Positions 18,068-27,796 of a stretch of 64,000 nt of DNA are shown here, one piece after another. The notes under the pieces are model-generated. The model was given only the letters and a program-made list of their open reading frames with translations. It was not told where the DNA came from and did not search any database. The translations under genes and the position numbers were made by a program. Where the stretch lies: contig NZ_FUZC01000007.1 of the NCBI RefSeq assembly GCF_900168115.1, positions 62,001 to 126,000 of the forward strand, written 5' to 3'. Origin of the DNA: Salegentibacter salinarum. Lineage in GTDB: Bacteria > Bacteroidota > Bacteroidia > Flavobacteriales > Flavobacteriaceae. How positions within the stretch are numbered: position 1 is the stretch's first letter; each line of letters opens with the position of its first letter.

Positions 18068-18174
18068 AAAACCGGTCTTAAATTGAAATTTCCTACTGAG
18101 CTTAGGGGGTTATCTTGCACATCGTCACTCTCACCAGCTTGCACAATTTTTATGTGTGCCGAGAAGCAATGACG
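18068..18174. repeat. Structured intergenic repeat, copy C
   Basis: This unit shares its first 20 or so bases (AAACCGGTCTTAAATTGAAA) and its end (TTGCACAATTTTTATGTGTG then AGAAGCAATGACGG) with copy A, with a diverged middle. GCACA and TGTGC around the T-run can pair. It directly precedes the group II intron. Confidence 0.45.
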
Positions 18175-18194
18175 GCAAAATATCATTGCATGCT

Positions 18195-18817
18195 GTATTT
18201 GAGATGGTGGGATCCAGTTTTACTGGACGATCCACCGCAAGCGCTGTATAGGCGGGGCTTGCAAACCACCTAAAGGTTCTATGGTAAAGAGCCATGGTAC
18301 TGAGCGTTTAGGAAAAGGTAAACCATGAGTTTATCAGGTATGGATAAAAGAGATGAACGAAAGTGAACCACTGAAGAGGTGTCGAGAATGTGCTTACACT
18401 CTGTCAAAAGCTGTAGAGGTAAAAATGCAGTGACAAGTACAGCGGAAGCTAATTACTGGCTGTACGGCAGGCGTCATTCAGGTGGCATGACTTTTATTCG
18501 GGCTCATTTACGGAACTCGGGAACCTGTACAATAGTGTTAAGGGAAATGCACAATAGGATCAAACTAGAGGCAGAATACCAAGATATTGTCCAGGGACGG
18601 ACTAACCCGTAGTAGTGATGAAGTTCCTGTAATGGGAATGGAGCGAAGGGGTTAGGTTATACAGTTTCATTACATTTACCAACTCTATAAGAGGATGAGT
18701 TCACGGAATGAAACAAAAATCCTCAGGGATTTGTATAACAAAAGCCGTATGATGGGAGACTATCACGTACGGTTTTGTGAGAGGTTTAGGGGTGAAATTC
18801 CCCTTTACCTACTCGAC
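18195..18817 (+). mobile_element. ORF-less group II intron
   Basis: The region has no real protein gene but shows ordered group II ribozyme signatures. Domain I elements include GATGAACGAAAGTGAACC (about 18350) and CGGAACTCGGGAACCTGTAC (about 18513). A domain III-like GGAATGGAGCGAAGGGG follows (about 18635), then domain V at 18742-18775 and domain VI (18777-18817) with a bulged A about 7 nt before the 3' end at ...CTCGAC. Domain IV is short and encodes no reverse transcriptase, so splicing or mobility would need a protein from elsewhere. The 5' end is uncertain: GTGTGCC at 18155 overlaps repeat C, and GTGGGATCC near 18208 is another candidate. Confidence 0.8.
18742..18775 (+). ncRNA. Group II intron domain V
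   Basis: The 34-nt hairpin begins AAGCCGTATGATGG, has a GAGA tetraloop (GNRA type) and closes with CTATCACGTACGGTT. It keeps the AGC catalytic triad and the two-base bulge typical of domain V. Confidence 0.85.
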
Positions 18818-18928
18818 ATAGGACGTGGCCAAATTACAATTCGTCGCTTTAAATTAACATTTCAGATTAATAAAGTTTATACCCAAACTATTTCGAAATA
18901 AGTTTGAATAACCTTTTTAGATCAAAAG

Positions 18929-19912
18929 ATGAACAGAACTTTAAAACAAATTTTCATATTCCTAATAATCAATTGTATTCTATTCTTTTCTGTAGTCTTA
19001 ATTCTTATTTATTGGCCGATTCCAACAAAAAAGAGTATTGAAAATTTTAATTATAGTTCTATAGATACCACAGCCACTAACTCGCTCTCAAAAGCTCAGG
19101 AAGTATGGATTAAAACTAGAAATACTCAAAAATTATTTACCAGAATTTATGCCAGCAATACCAAAACCGCTGTAATACTTATTCATGGTTCCGGTACAGA
19201 AAGTAGATATTTAGCCCATTTAGCTAACTCTTTATCAAGTACCAATCTGGCAACGGTAATAACTCCCGACTTAAGAGGCCACGGAAGAAATATCTCCACT
19301 GAAGTGGATATAGACTATATCGGCCAATTAGAGTATGACATAGAGGATATTATTCATTATGCAAAAGAAAATTTGGGAGCAGAAAAGGTAATTTTAGCTG
19401 GGCATTCCTCTGGCGGAGGTCTTGTTTTACGATACATTGGAAATACCAGGCTCACGAATGTAGATAAAGCCATTATGATTTCACCATACTTAGGGCACGA
19501 TTCTCCTACTGTAAAACCCAATAGCGGAGATTGGATAACTGTAGGGGTTAAAAGATGGGTGGGAATATCACTATTAAATCCTATAGGAATAACCTATTTC
19601 AATGAAATGCCAGTTTTATTTTTTAATAGACCTAGAGCATATAATGATAGCCTGCAAGTTGAATCGTATTCTTATAAGATGGCTGTAAATTTTGCCCCGA
19701 AGGATTTTGAAGATGAAGTAAAACAACTGAGTACAAACTCACTGGTTATTGTTGGAGAAAGGGATGAAAGCTTTTATCCAAATCGTTTTGAAAAAGTTTT
19801 TGAGCCAGCAAACAGTTTTGTAACCGTCAATCTTATTCCTGAAGCCAAGCATTTGGATATTGTAAAAAACGATGAAGTTCTAGCAGAGATTAAGAATTGG
19901 ATTTCAAACTAA
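18929..19912 (+). CDS. Alpha/beta hydrolase, membrane anchored
   Basis: The 327-residue protein has one N-terminal membrane segment (FIFLIINCILFFSVVLILIY) and then an alpha/beta-hydrolase fold. The oxyanion region is AVILIHGSGTES, and PDLRGHGRN follows. The nucleophile elbow is LAGHSSGGG (Ser in the centre), an Asp lies in VGERDESFYP, and the His is in EAKHLDIV, completing the triad. It resembles serine aminopeptidase S33/lysophospholipase-like enzymes. Substrate is unknown. It is monocistronic, starts just after the group II intron and uses the first ATG at 18929. Confidence 0.88.
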   Translation: MNRTLKQIFIFLIINCILFFSVVLILIYWPIPTKKSIENFNYSSIDTTATNSLSKAQEVWIKTRNTQKLFTRIYASNTKTAVILIHGSGTESRYLAHLANSLSSTNLATVITPDLRGHGRNISTEVDIDYIGQLEYDIEDIIHYAKENLGAEKVILAGHSSGGGLVLRYIGNTRLTNVDKAIMISPYLGHDSPTVKPNSGDWITVGVKRWVGISLLNPIGITYFNEMPVLFFNRPRAYNDSLQVESYSYKMAVNFAPKDFEDEVKQLSTNSLVIVGERDESFYPNRFEKVFEPANSFVTVNLIPEAKHLDIVKNDEVLAEIKNWISN

Positions 19913-20269
19913 TTAAAAACATTTGCCAAGACGTTTAAAAACAAGAAAAAATCCCATTTTTGAAATTTCCTAGTATTTTTCAATCGTACAGTACCCAATG
20001 AATTCTTTGTTTATTTCATTTCCGGATAAAAAAAAAGGAGGAGTCGTGGCCCCAGTACTAGTTGATAGCCATCCATTTACAATTTTTACTTGAGACTTGA
20101 ATTTTAAAAGTCAAATATCTTACCCTAAAAACTCACCTATCTAGCTTATAGCAATATTGAAATTGTTTTAAAATATCAAAGGTTGTCTAAAAAGCTTAAT
20201 GTACTTTCTAAACAACCTTCAATATTCTATTTAAAAATACTTTATTCGAAAATAAGTTTTATTAGGAAT
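19913..20269. other. 357-bp intergenic region with a terminator-like inverted repeat
   Basis: No gene is visible. AAGGTTGT at 20179-20186 and ACAACCTT at 20212-20219 form a perfect 8-bp inverted repeat between the convergent hydrolase and CarboxypepD_reg genes. It may terminate one or both transcripts, although the T-tract is weak. Confidence 0.5.
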
Positions 20270-21532
20270 TTATTGAATATTTTCCTGAATCTTTTCTATG
20301 GCATTTTGTATAGATTTATCGGGTTCTATAATATTATTACTTCCCCAAAATTGTAAGTCCGTAAAACCGGAAATATCATCGGCCATTACTACTCTTTTAT
20401 TGATAAAATTATCCCTTTTCTTAATTCTGTCTTCACTTTGTGGATGCCAGTTGGTAACTGCCATTTCAGAATCTACAAGATACCTGGAATTAAACAACTT
20501 TCTTTTCCAGTTTACTACAAAAAGAAGCTGCGCGTTGGAGTAGCCAAAATACCATTTGCCGTCTTGCTGATGATAATCTATATCATACATCACTTCAATA
20601 GGGTAGACTTTGGTGCCACCGGGTTTTTTATTAACAAACATATTGGTAGCTGCACGCCGGTTATCTACATTCATATTTAATTTTGCTCTTACCAGACTTT
20701 GGGTTTCGGCGTCTATAAATAGCGTCCCAAAGAACCAGGGCATATTTTTATTCATATCTTCAAAGCTCACCACATACAAGTACCGGTTATCGATTTGTGT
20801 GGGTTCTTCAAAACTGAACTCATAATTATCTAAATCACGCTCATAAAAGAGATAATCTGGGTACTTCATCACATCTATAAATAGCGTATTAAAAGGGCCG
20901 CCACGCAATTTTAAGGCCAGGGTATCTAGACGTTCATAATCAGCAGTTTTTCGCGCTTTAACGAGTTCTATGTCTTCTTCACCAAAATCACTATAGGGTT
21001 TTTTATGAATTTTTACCACAGCTTCACTCAGGGAAACATTTCTATTCCCTTTACTTATACTTTCTCTATAAAAAGCTGTCATTTGGGTTGGGTCATCTAT
21101 ATAATTATCTCCTCTGTTATCTAACATATTACGTACCAGCCTTCTGGCATCTCCTGCTTCATAAACTTTTACTTCAGAAAGTTCTTCTACCACGGGCTCC
21201 AGGTATATAATTGTTCCCCGGGGTTTAAAATAGCTCAAAGGTAAATTCTTGCTCTGGTACCCCAGATAAGAAATATTTACAGTGGCAGGACTGGATCCTT
21301 TTGGTACTTTAAGAGAAAATTTTCCTTCGGAATTCGTAACCGTAGAGATATTGGTTTCATTTACCGACAAGTGTGCGTTTACGATCACATCCTCGTTATT
21401 TGAGTTGATCACTTCACCTTTATACTCTACATAATCCTGATCGGAATCCTGTAAAAATGGCGAAGCATTTAGGGGCGCGTAGTAAATAAGCATACCCACT
21501 AAAAAAAGCAATAGGGATTTTAAATTTTTCAC
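20270..21532 (-). CDS. CarboxypepD_reg-like domain protein
   Basis: The 420-residue secreted protein has a signal peptide (about 1-23), then a carboxypeptidase-like regulatory beta-sandwich at about 37-115 (VEYKGEVINSNNEDVIVNAH and NSEGKFSLKVP). A region of about 300 residues follows that resembles the first half of DUF5686-type proteins (AFYRESISKGNRNVSLSEAVV, FFGTLFIDAETQSLVRA). A barrel as in full DUF5686 proteins is absent, so it is probably periplasmic or surface-attached. Function is not known. The gene is monocistronic and convergent with the hydrolase. Confidence 0.8.
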   Translation of the reverse strand: MKNLKSLLLFLVGMLIYYAPLNASPFLQDSDQDYVEYKGEVINSNNEDVIVNAHLSVNETNISTVTNSEGKFSLKVPKGSSPATVNISYLGYQSKNLPLSYFKPRGTIIYLEPVVEELSEVKVYEAGDARRLVRNMLDNRGDNYIDDPTQMTAFYRESISKGNRNVSLSEAVVKIHKKPYSDFGEEDIELVKARKTADYERLDTLALKLRGGPFNTLFIDVMKYPDYLFYERDLDNYEFSFEEPTQIDNRYLYVVSFEDMNKNMPWFFGTLFIDAETQSLVRAKLNMNVDNRRAATNMFVNKKPGGTKVYPIEVMYDIDYHQQDGKWYFGYSNAQLLFVVNWKRKLFNSRYLVDSEMAVTNWHPQSEDRIKKRDNFINKRVVMADDISGFTDLQFWGSNNIIEPDKSIQNAIEKIQENIQ

Positions 21533-21700
21533 AGCTATAAGTTTTTGATATTCATTCTAATATACGAAATTTTGAATAAAATTAATAGTAAAATTTAAGC
21601 TGAGCACAATATTTTTTACTGAAGACGAGGAAGGTTTATAAATACACTAAAAATGACTAATTTCGGAGTGAAAATCAATTGACCTAAGTTTTTCAAAAGT

Positions 21701-22576
21701 ATGGGGCACCATCATCATAAGAATTCTTCTGAAAAAAATTTACGCCTTGTATTTTTTCTCAATCTCGGTTTTACTATTATTGAATTTATTGGTGGAGTTT
21801 ACGTGAACAGCATTGCCATTATCTCTGACGCAGTTCATGATCTCGGTGATAGTCTTTCACTGGGGACTTCCTGGTACCTTGATCATAAATCGAAACAAAA
21901 AAGCAACTCTAAATTTTCTTTTGGATACCGAAGATTTTCCCTTTTAGGAGCTTTACTCAATAGTTTGATACTTATTGCAGGTTCGGTGTATGTGATTTAT
22001 GAAGCGGTGGGCCGACTTATGGCTCCGGAACATTCTGATGCCGAAGGGATGATGATCTTTGCAATTATAGGGGTGGCAGTGAACGGATTCGCCGCCTGGA
22101 AATTAAGCAGTGGTAAAACCTTAAACGAAAAAGTGATTTCCTGGCATCTTATAGAAGATGTTTTGGGATGGACTTCAATCCTCGTAGTTTCTATTATTTT
22201 GCAGTTTAAAGACATTCATTACCTGGATCCGGCTTTATCTTTGGTAATCACGCTTTATATTTTATGGAATGTTTTCAAAAGATTAAAAGAGACGCTTTTT
22301 ATTTTTTTACAAGGCACCCCGTCTGATATTAATCTGGATGAGATAAAACAAAACATTGAGAAAATTCCCGGTGTGGCTTCCACGCATCACGTGCATATTT
22401 GGTCGCAGGAGGGAGAGCATCACGTTTTTACAGCTCACGTAAAACTGGAAGATATTAATAGCGTTAAGGAATACCTAAACCGTAAATCTGAAGTCTTAGA
22501 GTCTTTAAAAACCTATAATTTTGAACATTTTACCATTCAATTTGAGCTGGATTCTGAAACCTGTAGTTTAGAATAA
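21701..22576 (+). CDS. CzcD-like cation diffusion facilitator
   Basis: The 291-residue transporter has MGHHHH at its N-terminus, six membrane helices and a cytosolic tail. Metal ligands are in helix 2, IISDAVHDLGDS, and helix 5, HLIEDVLGW, and the C-terminal domain contains HHVHIWSQEGEHH. It is expected to export zinc or a related divalent ion by proton antiport. It has a separate promoter region and no regulator next to it, unlike the copy at 16491. The first ATG at 21701 is used. The gene is convergent with sbcC, with 28 bp between stops. Confidence 0.93.
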   Translation: MGHHHHKNSSEKNLRLVFFLNLGFTIIEFIGGVYVNSIAIISDAVHDLGDSLSLGTSWYLDHKSKQKSNSKFSFGYRRFSLLGALLNSLILIAGSVYVIYEAVGRLMAPEHSDAEGMMIFAIIGVAVNGFAAWKLSSGKTLNEKVISWHLIEDVLGWTSILVVSIILQFKDIHYLDPALSLVITLYILWNVFKRLKETLFIFLQGTPSDINLDEIKQNIEKIPGVASTHHVHIWSQEGEHHVFTAHVKLEDINSVKEYLNRKSEVLESLKTYNFEHFTIQFELDSETCSLE

Positions 22577-22604
22577 TTATAATTTTTATTTTCAACCCGC
22601 AACA

Positions 22605-25600
22605 TTATTTAACCACCAAACTGCTATATCCCTGCCCATTTCTGGTTAGTTGAATTTGAGTTCCAATTCGCTCTTTAAGCGAAGCTACGTGGCTAATAAT
22701 TCCAATAGTTTTACCAGACTCGACTTGGAGTTTTTCTAATGTATCCAGCGTTTGATCCAAAGTTTCGGGGTCTAAAGTTCCAAAACCTTCATCGATAAAG
22801 AGACTGTTTATTTCTACATTTCTCGAAGCGAGGTCAGATAAAGCCAGGGCGAGAGACAAACTTAATAGGAAAGTTTCACCACCCGAAAGTGTTTTAACCG
22901 ATCGCCTTTGTCCGCCCATATCTTCATCTATCGCCACCAAACCGTCATCTTCGCCATTCATAGCTTTATCAATTTTATAACGTTCACTTAAATCTTTTAA
23001 TCGAATATTCGCTAGATAAATGAGCTGGGATAAGGTAAGATCCTGTGCAAAATCGTTGAATTTTTTTCCCTGCCGGTCTCCAATTAGCGTATTTAAGAGT
23101 CGCCAGCGTTTGCAATCCTTTTCCTTTTCAGCAATTTGATTTTCAAGGCTTTTTAAATGGGAAATATTCTCAGTATTATTATTAAGCTTTCTTCTTAATT
23201 CTTCGCAATTCGATTGAGTGGATTCAAAAGCTTCCTGCTTCTGTTGTTGCTCCCTTGTTAAGTCTTCTGTAGAGCGTTCGCTTTCATTTTCTTTAAACTG
23301 CTTTAATTGCTTTTTAAGGGTAGAAATGCCGGTTTCAACAATGCTTTTTTGTTTTAGAAAATCATCTTTTTGCTTTTTTAAGTCAAAGAATTTATTTCCG
23401 GGTAAAAGCGATTGGTAAGCGTTTTCAATACTTTCAAAATCTTTTTCTAAAACCTGCTGTTGCAGTTTTTCCTTTAAATCTTCATAAGTTTTCGATTTTT
23501 TATGAAACTGTTCTCTTTGCTGTTTTTCGTTTTCTTGGAGATATTTTTTTTCCTGTAGTAATGAATTCCAATTATCCATTAATTGCTGACTATCCTCACC
23601 AATATTTTTTCCTGGATACTGCTCCAGAAGTTGCTGCTGCAGTAATTTTCCCCGCTGAAGTATTTTTTTTAACTCTTCTAAAACTGGTAATCCACCGGCT
23701 ATCGCTTTTAATTGCGGATTTATAGCCTCAAAAGATTCTATATTCTCAATTTTTGCTTTTAAAGTAGCAATCTGCCTTTCCCAATTTATAGTTTCAGGCT
23801 TCTCAAATTCGGGATTTTTTTTCTTGAAATTATCTTCATTTTTGCTAATCTTAGCTTCGATTTCACTTAATTGTTTTTTGACATTTTCCAATGAGTCTTC
23901 TAAATGCAATAGTTTAGATTGCACTTGCGTAAGCTTGGAATTATGCTCATCTATTTCTAAACTTTTTGCTGAAATTTTAACCGCAAGATCATCTTCAAAA
24001 TCTGGAAAATGTTCAGAATAAGGATGTTCTTTTGAGCCACAAAGCGGACAGGCTTCTCCCGTTTTCAAAGATTTTCTAAGATCTTTTAATTGTGCAGTTT
24101 TTAACTGATTTTCCTTTTTTAGCTGAAGGATTTCCAAATCCTTTTTTAAAGAAATAAGGATAGTTTTTTCTTCCTGAATTGTTTTAGGTAAATTTTCTAT
24201 TTCCGGTTTAAGGGACTCAATTTCCTTTTTGAGATCTGACTGTTTCTGCTTTTGTTCCAGGTTTTTTTCTGAAAAACTCCTGGCTTCACGGCTTTTTTCT
24301 AATTCGGTTTTCAGTCGATTCTTTTCCGAAGCAATATTTTCTAAATCCACCTCTTTTAAATCATTCTCTAGCTGTTGTTTTTGTTGAGTTTTTTCAGCTT
24401 TAAGATTCTGTAGGATTTCTTTTCCGGCTTTTAAATCATTCTCCGGGAACTCCAGGTTTATTTCCCTGATTTCGGTTTTAAATAATTGGAGTTTACTTTT
24501 ATAATCGTGTGCCAAAGAAGTTTTTTCTTCCTGAAGTTTCCTTATTTTCTCAGTAAAATCAGTGAGTTTTTCCTTTAGGTTTTCTACGTAAACTTCCTCG
24601 TGAATAAAACTTCTTACCTCTTGTATAAAATTGCTTGTATTTTCTTTATTCAGTTCAATTTTTTCCGAAGTTTTATTTAAACCAGTTTTTAAATCACCTA
24701 AGTCTTGCTGAAATCTTTTCCAGGATTGTATTTCTTCAGTAATTGGCTGTAGTTTCTCGTGTTGTTTAAGGCTTTCTCCGTATTGGTTTTCAAATTCCTT
24801 TAGCTGCGCATTCAGTTTTAATTCTTCAGCCTGTATACCGATAATTTCTTTTTCCTGTTTTTGAATGTTTTGCTTTAATTCCAGCTGTTTTTCAATCAAC
24901 CTTAAATCCTTCTGCAAACTTTCAGTTTGAGTGGTTTTTGCTTTTAAATCTTTCTTGAAAATTTCCAGATCTTCATCAGATAGTAAATACGAGTTAATCA
25001 ATTTTATCTCGTCCTGCTGCTTTTCAATTTCAGAAGTTTCAGCTTTAAAACGTTCATAGGCCATTATTCCCAATTGTCGGTAAATTCCGGTGCCGGTGAT
25101 TTTCTCTAATAGTTCGCCACGTTCCTCTTTTTTAGCCGAAAGAAATTTGGCAAAATCTCCTTGGGCAAGTAAAACCGATTTAATAAACTGGTCGTAATTT
25201 AACCCGATTAGTTCTTCATTTTTCGCCGGAATTTCAGACTTTTTTAGATCTAAAATCGAGTTGTCCTGAAGATTGGCAATCTCCATATTATAATCGTTCA
25301 GGTTTCCGTTTCGGTTCACCTCAATACTCCAGGAAGAAGTAAAACGCCCGGCATTGGTTTGGTAGGTAACTTTAGCATAGGCTTCTTTTTGATTTCGCGT
25401 AAGAATCGCACCTTTTTCCCTGATTTCCTTTTTACTTATTTTCCCCAATCGTGGCACCTGATTAAAAAGCGCCAGCGAAATCACATCCAGAATACTGCTT
25501 TTCCCGCTACCTGTGGGACCCGTTATGGCAAATAGTGTATTTCCCGAAAACGGGGAAGCTTCAAAATCTATAAAATTTTCGCCTTTAAGGGAATTGATAT

Positions 25601-25628
25601 TTTTAAAAGCTATGCTAAGAATCTTCAT
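22605..25628 (-). CDS. sbcC: Exonuclease SbcCD subunit C
   Basis: The 1007-residue SMC/Rad50-like ATPase has Walker A GPTGSGKSS at residues 37-45 and a Q-loop LLAQGDFAKFL. Two long coiled-coil arms meet at a zinc hook CPLCG (about 526). The ABC signature TLSGGETFLLSLSLALAL and Walker B/D-loop SLFIDEGFGTLD lie near the C-terminus. With SbcD it cuts hairpins and palindromic DNA at stalled forks. The gene starts 3 bp after the sbcD stop, so the two form one operon. Length and architecture are normal. Confidence 0.97.
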   Translation of the reverse strand: MKILSIAFKNINSLKGENFIDFEASPFSGNTLFAITGPTGSGKSSILDVISLALFNQVPRLGKISKKEIREKGAILTRNQKEAYAKVTYQTNAGRFTSSWSIEVNRNGNLNDYNMEIANLQDNSILDLKKSEIPAKNEELIGLNYDQFIKSVLLAQGDFAKFLSAKKEERGELLEKITGTGIYRQLGIMAYERFKAETSEIEKQQDEIKLINSYLLSDEDLEIFKKDLKAKTTQTESLQKDLRLIEKQLELKQNIQKQEKEIIGIQAEELKLNAQLKEFENQYGESLKQHEKLQPITEEIQSWKRFQQDLGDLKTGLNKTSEKIELNKENTSNFIQEVRSFIHEEVYVENLKEKLTDFTEKIRKLQEEKTSLAHDYKSKLQLFKTEIREINLEFPENDLKAGKEILQNLKAEKTQQKQQLENDLKEVDLENIASEKNRLKTELEKSREARSFSEKNLEQKQKQSDLKKEIESLKPEIENLPKTIQEEKTILISLKKDLEILQLKKENQLKTAQLKDLRKSLKTGEACPLCGSKEHPYSEHFPDFEDDLAVKISAKSLEIDEHNSKLTQVQSKLLHLEDSLENVKKQLSEIEAKISKNEDNFKKKNPEFEKPETINWERQIATLKAKIENIESFEAINPQLKAIAGGLPVLEELKKILQRGKLLQQQLLEQYPGKNIGEDSQQLMDNWNSLLQEKKYLQENEKQQREQFHKKSKTYEDLKEKLQQQVLEKDFESIENAYQSLLPGNKFFDLKKQKDDFLKQKSIVETGISTLKKQLKQFKENESERSTEDLTREQQQKQEAFESTQSNCEELRRKLNNNTENISHLKSLENQIAEKEKDCKRWRLLNTLIGDRQGKKFNDFAQDLTLSQLIYLANIRLKDLSERYKIDKAMNGEDDGLVAIDEDMGGQRRSVKTLSGGETFLLSLSLALALSDLASRNVEINSLFIDEGFGTLDPETLDQTLDTLEKLQVESGKTIGIISHVASLKERIGTQIQLTRNGQGYSSLVVK

Positions 25629-25631
25629 TGT

Positions 25632-26849
25632 TTAAACTTGTTTAGATTGGTGCACTTCTTCAAGAATTTCATTAAAAGCGCTCAATAATTCCTGGCGGGT
25701 ATCCTCATCTTCTTCCTGACGGTCTACTAATTTCTGAAAAACATCTAAGGGCTTAATATCTTCCAACTGCTGTTTTTCCTCATAAAGTTCGCCGCTGCCG
25801 CTTATTTTATTTTCAAAAGTGGCGCGGTGTTTTACGATCTCATAACCTTCCACTTTAAAATTATCGACTAACTGGTCCAGTTCATAGATTTTATTAGAAT
25901 CAAAATTTTCTTCTTTTAATTCAATTTCAATTAAAGAAGCGAGTCCGGAGCGAGGTTGCAATTCCCATAATTTTTGCTGAAGAATTTCAAGGGTGCCGGC
26001 TATTTTCAGTAATTTTCTAAAACCAGGAATTTCAATATTTTGTGGTTCCCAACCTGTTTCGTTATTTAAAAGAAGAATCCGGTTTCTATTGCTACGTTCA
26101 CTAAACGAAAGAGGAATAGGCGAACCGCTGTAGAAAGTAGGAGTAGCCGCATTTACCCTTTGTGGTTTATGAATATGACCCAGCGCGATGTAATTAAAAT
26201 AATCGCCAAATTGGAGCGCATTAAAAGCCGCCTGGTTCCCTATTTGAATATCGCGTTCACTTTTTGAAGTTTCGGCGCCTGCGGCAAAAAGATGACCCAT
26301 AGCGATCGCGGGAACGCCTGGATATTGCGTTTTACAAATTTCAGCGGCATCTAAAAATGTTTGCTGAATTCCTTTTCGCAAGGCTTCGAGTCTGTCTTCA
26401 TAAGCATTTCCCTGGCTGGCAGTCCGCAAATCAGCATCGCGTAAATAGGGTAGGGCAGCAATCACCAATTCCGTTTGGTTTTCTTTATTTTTTATAGGAA
26501 TTATACAATCTGAAATCTCATTCGGCAGTCCACCAATAATATGAATATCTAATTCCCGTAAAACTTCTTGCGGGGCATTTAGCATCGTAGGGGAATCGTG
26601 GTTGCCACCGGTTATAATAATTTTACAGTCCAGACGCTTCAGCTTCATTAAAGCTTTAAAATATTGCTGTCTGGCTTCAGAAGAAGGATTGGCGAGATCA
26701 AAAACATCACCGGAAACCAAAAGTACTTCTACCTTATTTTCAGCAATACAATCGCAAAGCCAATCTGTAAAAAGATCAAAATCTGGGTGTAGACCATGTT
26801 TATGCAATTTTTTACCAATATGCCAGTCGGCGGTATGCAGAATTTTCAT
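25632..26849 (-). CDS. sbcD: Exonuclease SbcCD subunit D
   Basis: The 405-residue Mre11-type nuclease has the metallophosphoesterase motifs in order: ILHTADWHIGK (D and H), VSGDVFD, ITGGNHDS, AMGHLF and ALGHIHKPQ. A capping domain follows (about 290-405). Together with SbcC it processes double-strand ends and hairpins using manganese. It is the first gene of the sbcDC operon, with 209 bp of non-coding DNA upstream that separates it from a divergent hemolysin III gene. The start at 26849 leaves the usual short N-terminus before the first motif. Confidence 0.97.
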   Translation of the reverse strand: MKILHTADWHIGKKLHKHGLHPDFDLFTDWLCDCIAENKVEVLLVSGDVFDLANPSSEARQQYFKALMKLKRLDCKIIITGGNHDSPTMLNAPQEVLRELDIHIIGGLPNEISDCIIPIKNKENQTELVIAALPYLRDADLRTASQGNAYEDRLEALRKGIQQTFLDAAEICKTQYPGVPAIAMGHLFAAGAETSKSERDIQIGNQAAFNALQFGDYFNYIALGHIHKPQRVNAATPTFYSGSPIPLSFSERSNRNRILLLNNETGWEPQNIEIPGFRKLLKIAGTLEILQQKLWELQPRSGLASLIEIELKEENFDSNKIYELDQLVDNFKVEGYEIVKHRATFENKISGSGELYEEKQQLEDIKPLDVFQKLVDRQEEDEDTRQELLSAFNEILEEVHQSKQV

Positions 26850-27058
26850 AGGAATCGGTTAAGGATTTGTGCCGGTGTGAAAGCCCGAAAATAATAAAAA
26901 TTGCCCGTTTAAAATATTCGAATTAAGCTTGAATATCTTTAATTTTATATCATCAACTTTCCTGCAAAGGTTTTTTAATCTTGTAGGTATAAAAAGTAGA
27001 CAAACGCAGGAATTTTAAGTTGATGTAATTAAAATTCTCCGACCAAAACATTTAAAAA

Positions 27059-27700
27059 ATGTCATTTAACCAATATGAGCCTTTTGAAGAAAAATTAAAC
27101 GTGATCTCTCACGCTTTTGGTTTTGCCTTAAGTATACTAGGTCTTGTTTTATTGATATTAAGAGCCAACGAATTTGGCGAAATGGTACACCTGGTGAGCT
27201 TTATTATCTTTGGCGCGAGTATGATCTTACTTTATGCAGCTTCTACTTTATATCATTCTGCCACGAATAAGAACTGGCGCTACAGGTTAAATATACTGGA
27301 TCACGCTTCTATTTATGTGCTTATTGCGGGAAGTTATACGCCATTTGCACTGGTTACTTTAGAAGGCTGGGTAGGGTGGACCATATTTGGTGTGGTTTGG
27401 GGCTGTGCCCTTACCGGTATTATTCTTAAACTTTTTTACATTGGTAAGTATAGAACACTGTCTACAATAATGTATGTAGTAATGGGCTGGATTATTGTAT
27501 TTGCCATTAAACCTCTCTACGATAATTTAAGTTCTGAAGGTTTATGGTGGCTCATAGGCGGCGGACTCTCATACACAATTGGAGCTGTATTATTTAGTTT
27601 GGATAAAGTAAAGTTCAACCACGCCATCTTTCATATTTTCGTGCTATTTGGTACGTTTTGCCATTATCTTTCTATTTATTTTTATGTGTTACCGGGATAG
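27059..27700 (+). CDS. Hemolysin III family (PAQR-like) membrane protein
   Basis: The 213-residue protein has seven membrane helices. The family motifs are visible: EKLNVISHAFGF near the N-terminus, AASTLYHSA with the first zinc-ligand His, LDHASIYVLIAGSYTPF, and HAIFHIFVLFGTFCHYLS with the paired His residues. Bacterial members have been linked to pore formation or membrane-lipid homeostasis; no activity is sure here. It is monocistronic and ends 60-100 bp before the Crp/Fnr gene. The start at 27059 follows an A-rich leader. Confidence 0.9.
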   Translation: MSFNQYEPFEEKLNVISHAFGFALSILGLVLLILRANEFGEMVHLVSFIIFGASMILLYAASTLYHSATNKNWRYRLNILDHASIYVLIAGSYTPFALVTLEGWVGWTIFGVVWGCALTGIILKLFYIGKYRTLSTIMYVVMGWIIVFAIKPLYDNLSSEGLWWLIGGGLSYTIGAVLFSLDKVKFNHAIFHIFVLFGTFCHYLSIYFYVLPG

Positions 27701-27796
27701 ACTTTCGGCTAAAATTTCGCATTCTTCTGAATTTAAATATTAATTTTAGATTCTGAAAAATTGAATTTCAGAATTAATAATAGTTCAGTCAGGATT

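Noticed and set aside
18379-18901. Open frames of 77 and 68 codons inside the intron
   Set aside because: They overlap ribozyme domains, have no protein-like pattern and no ribosome site.
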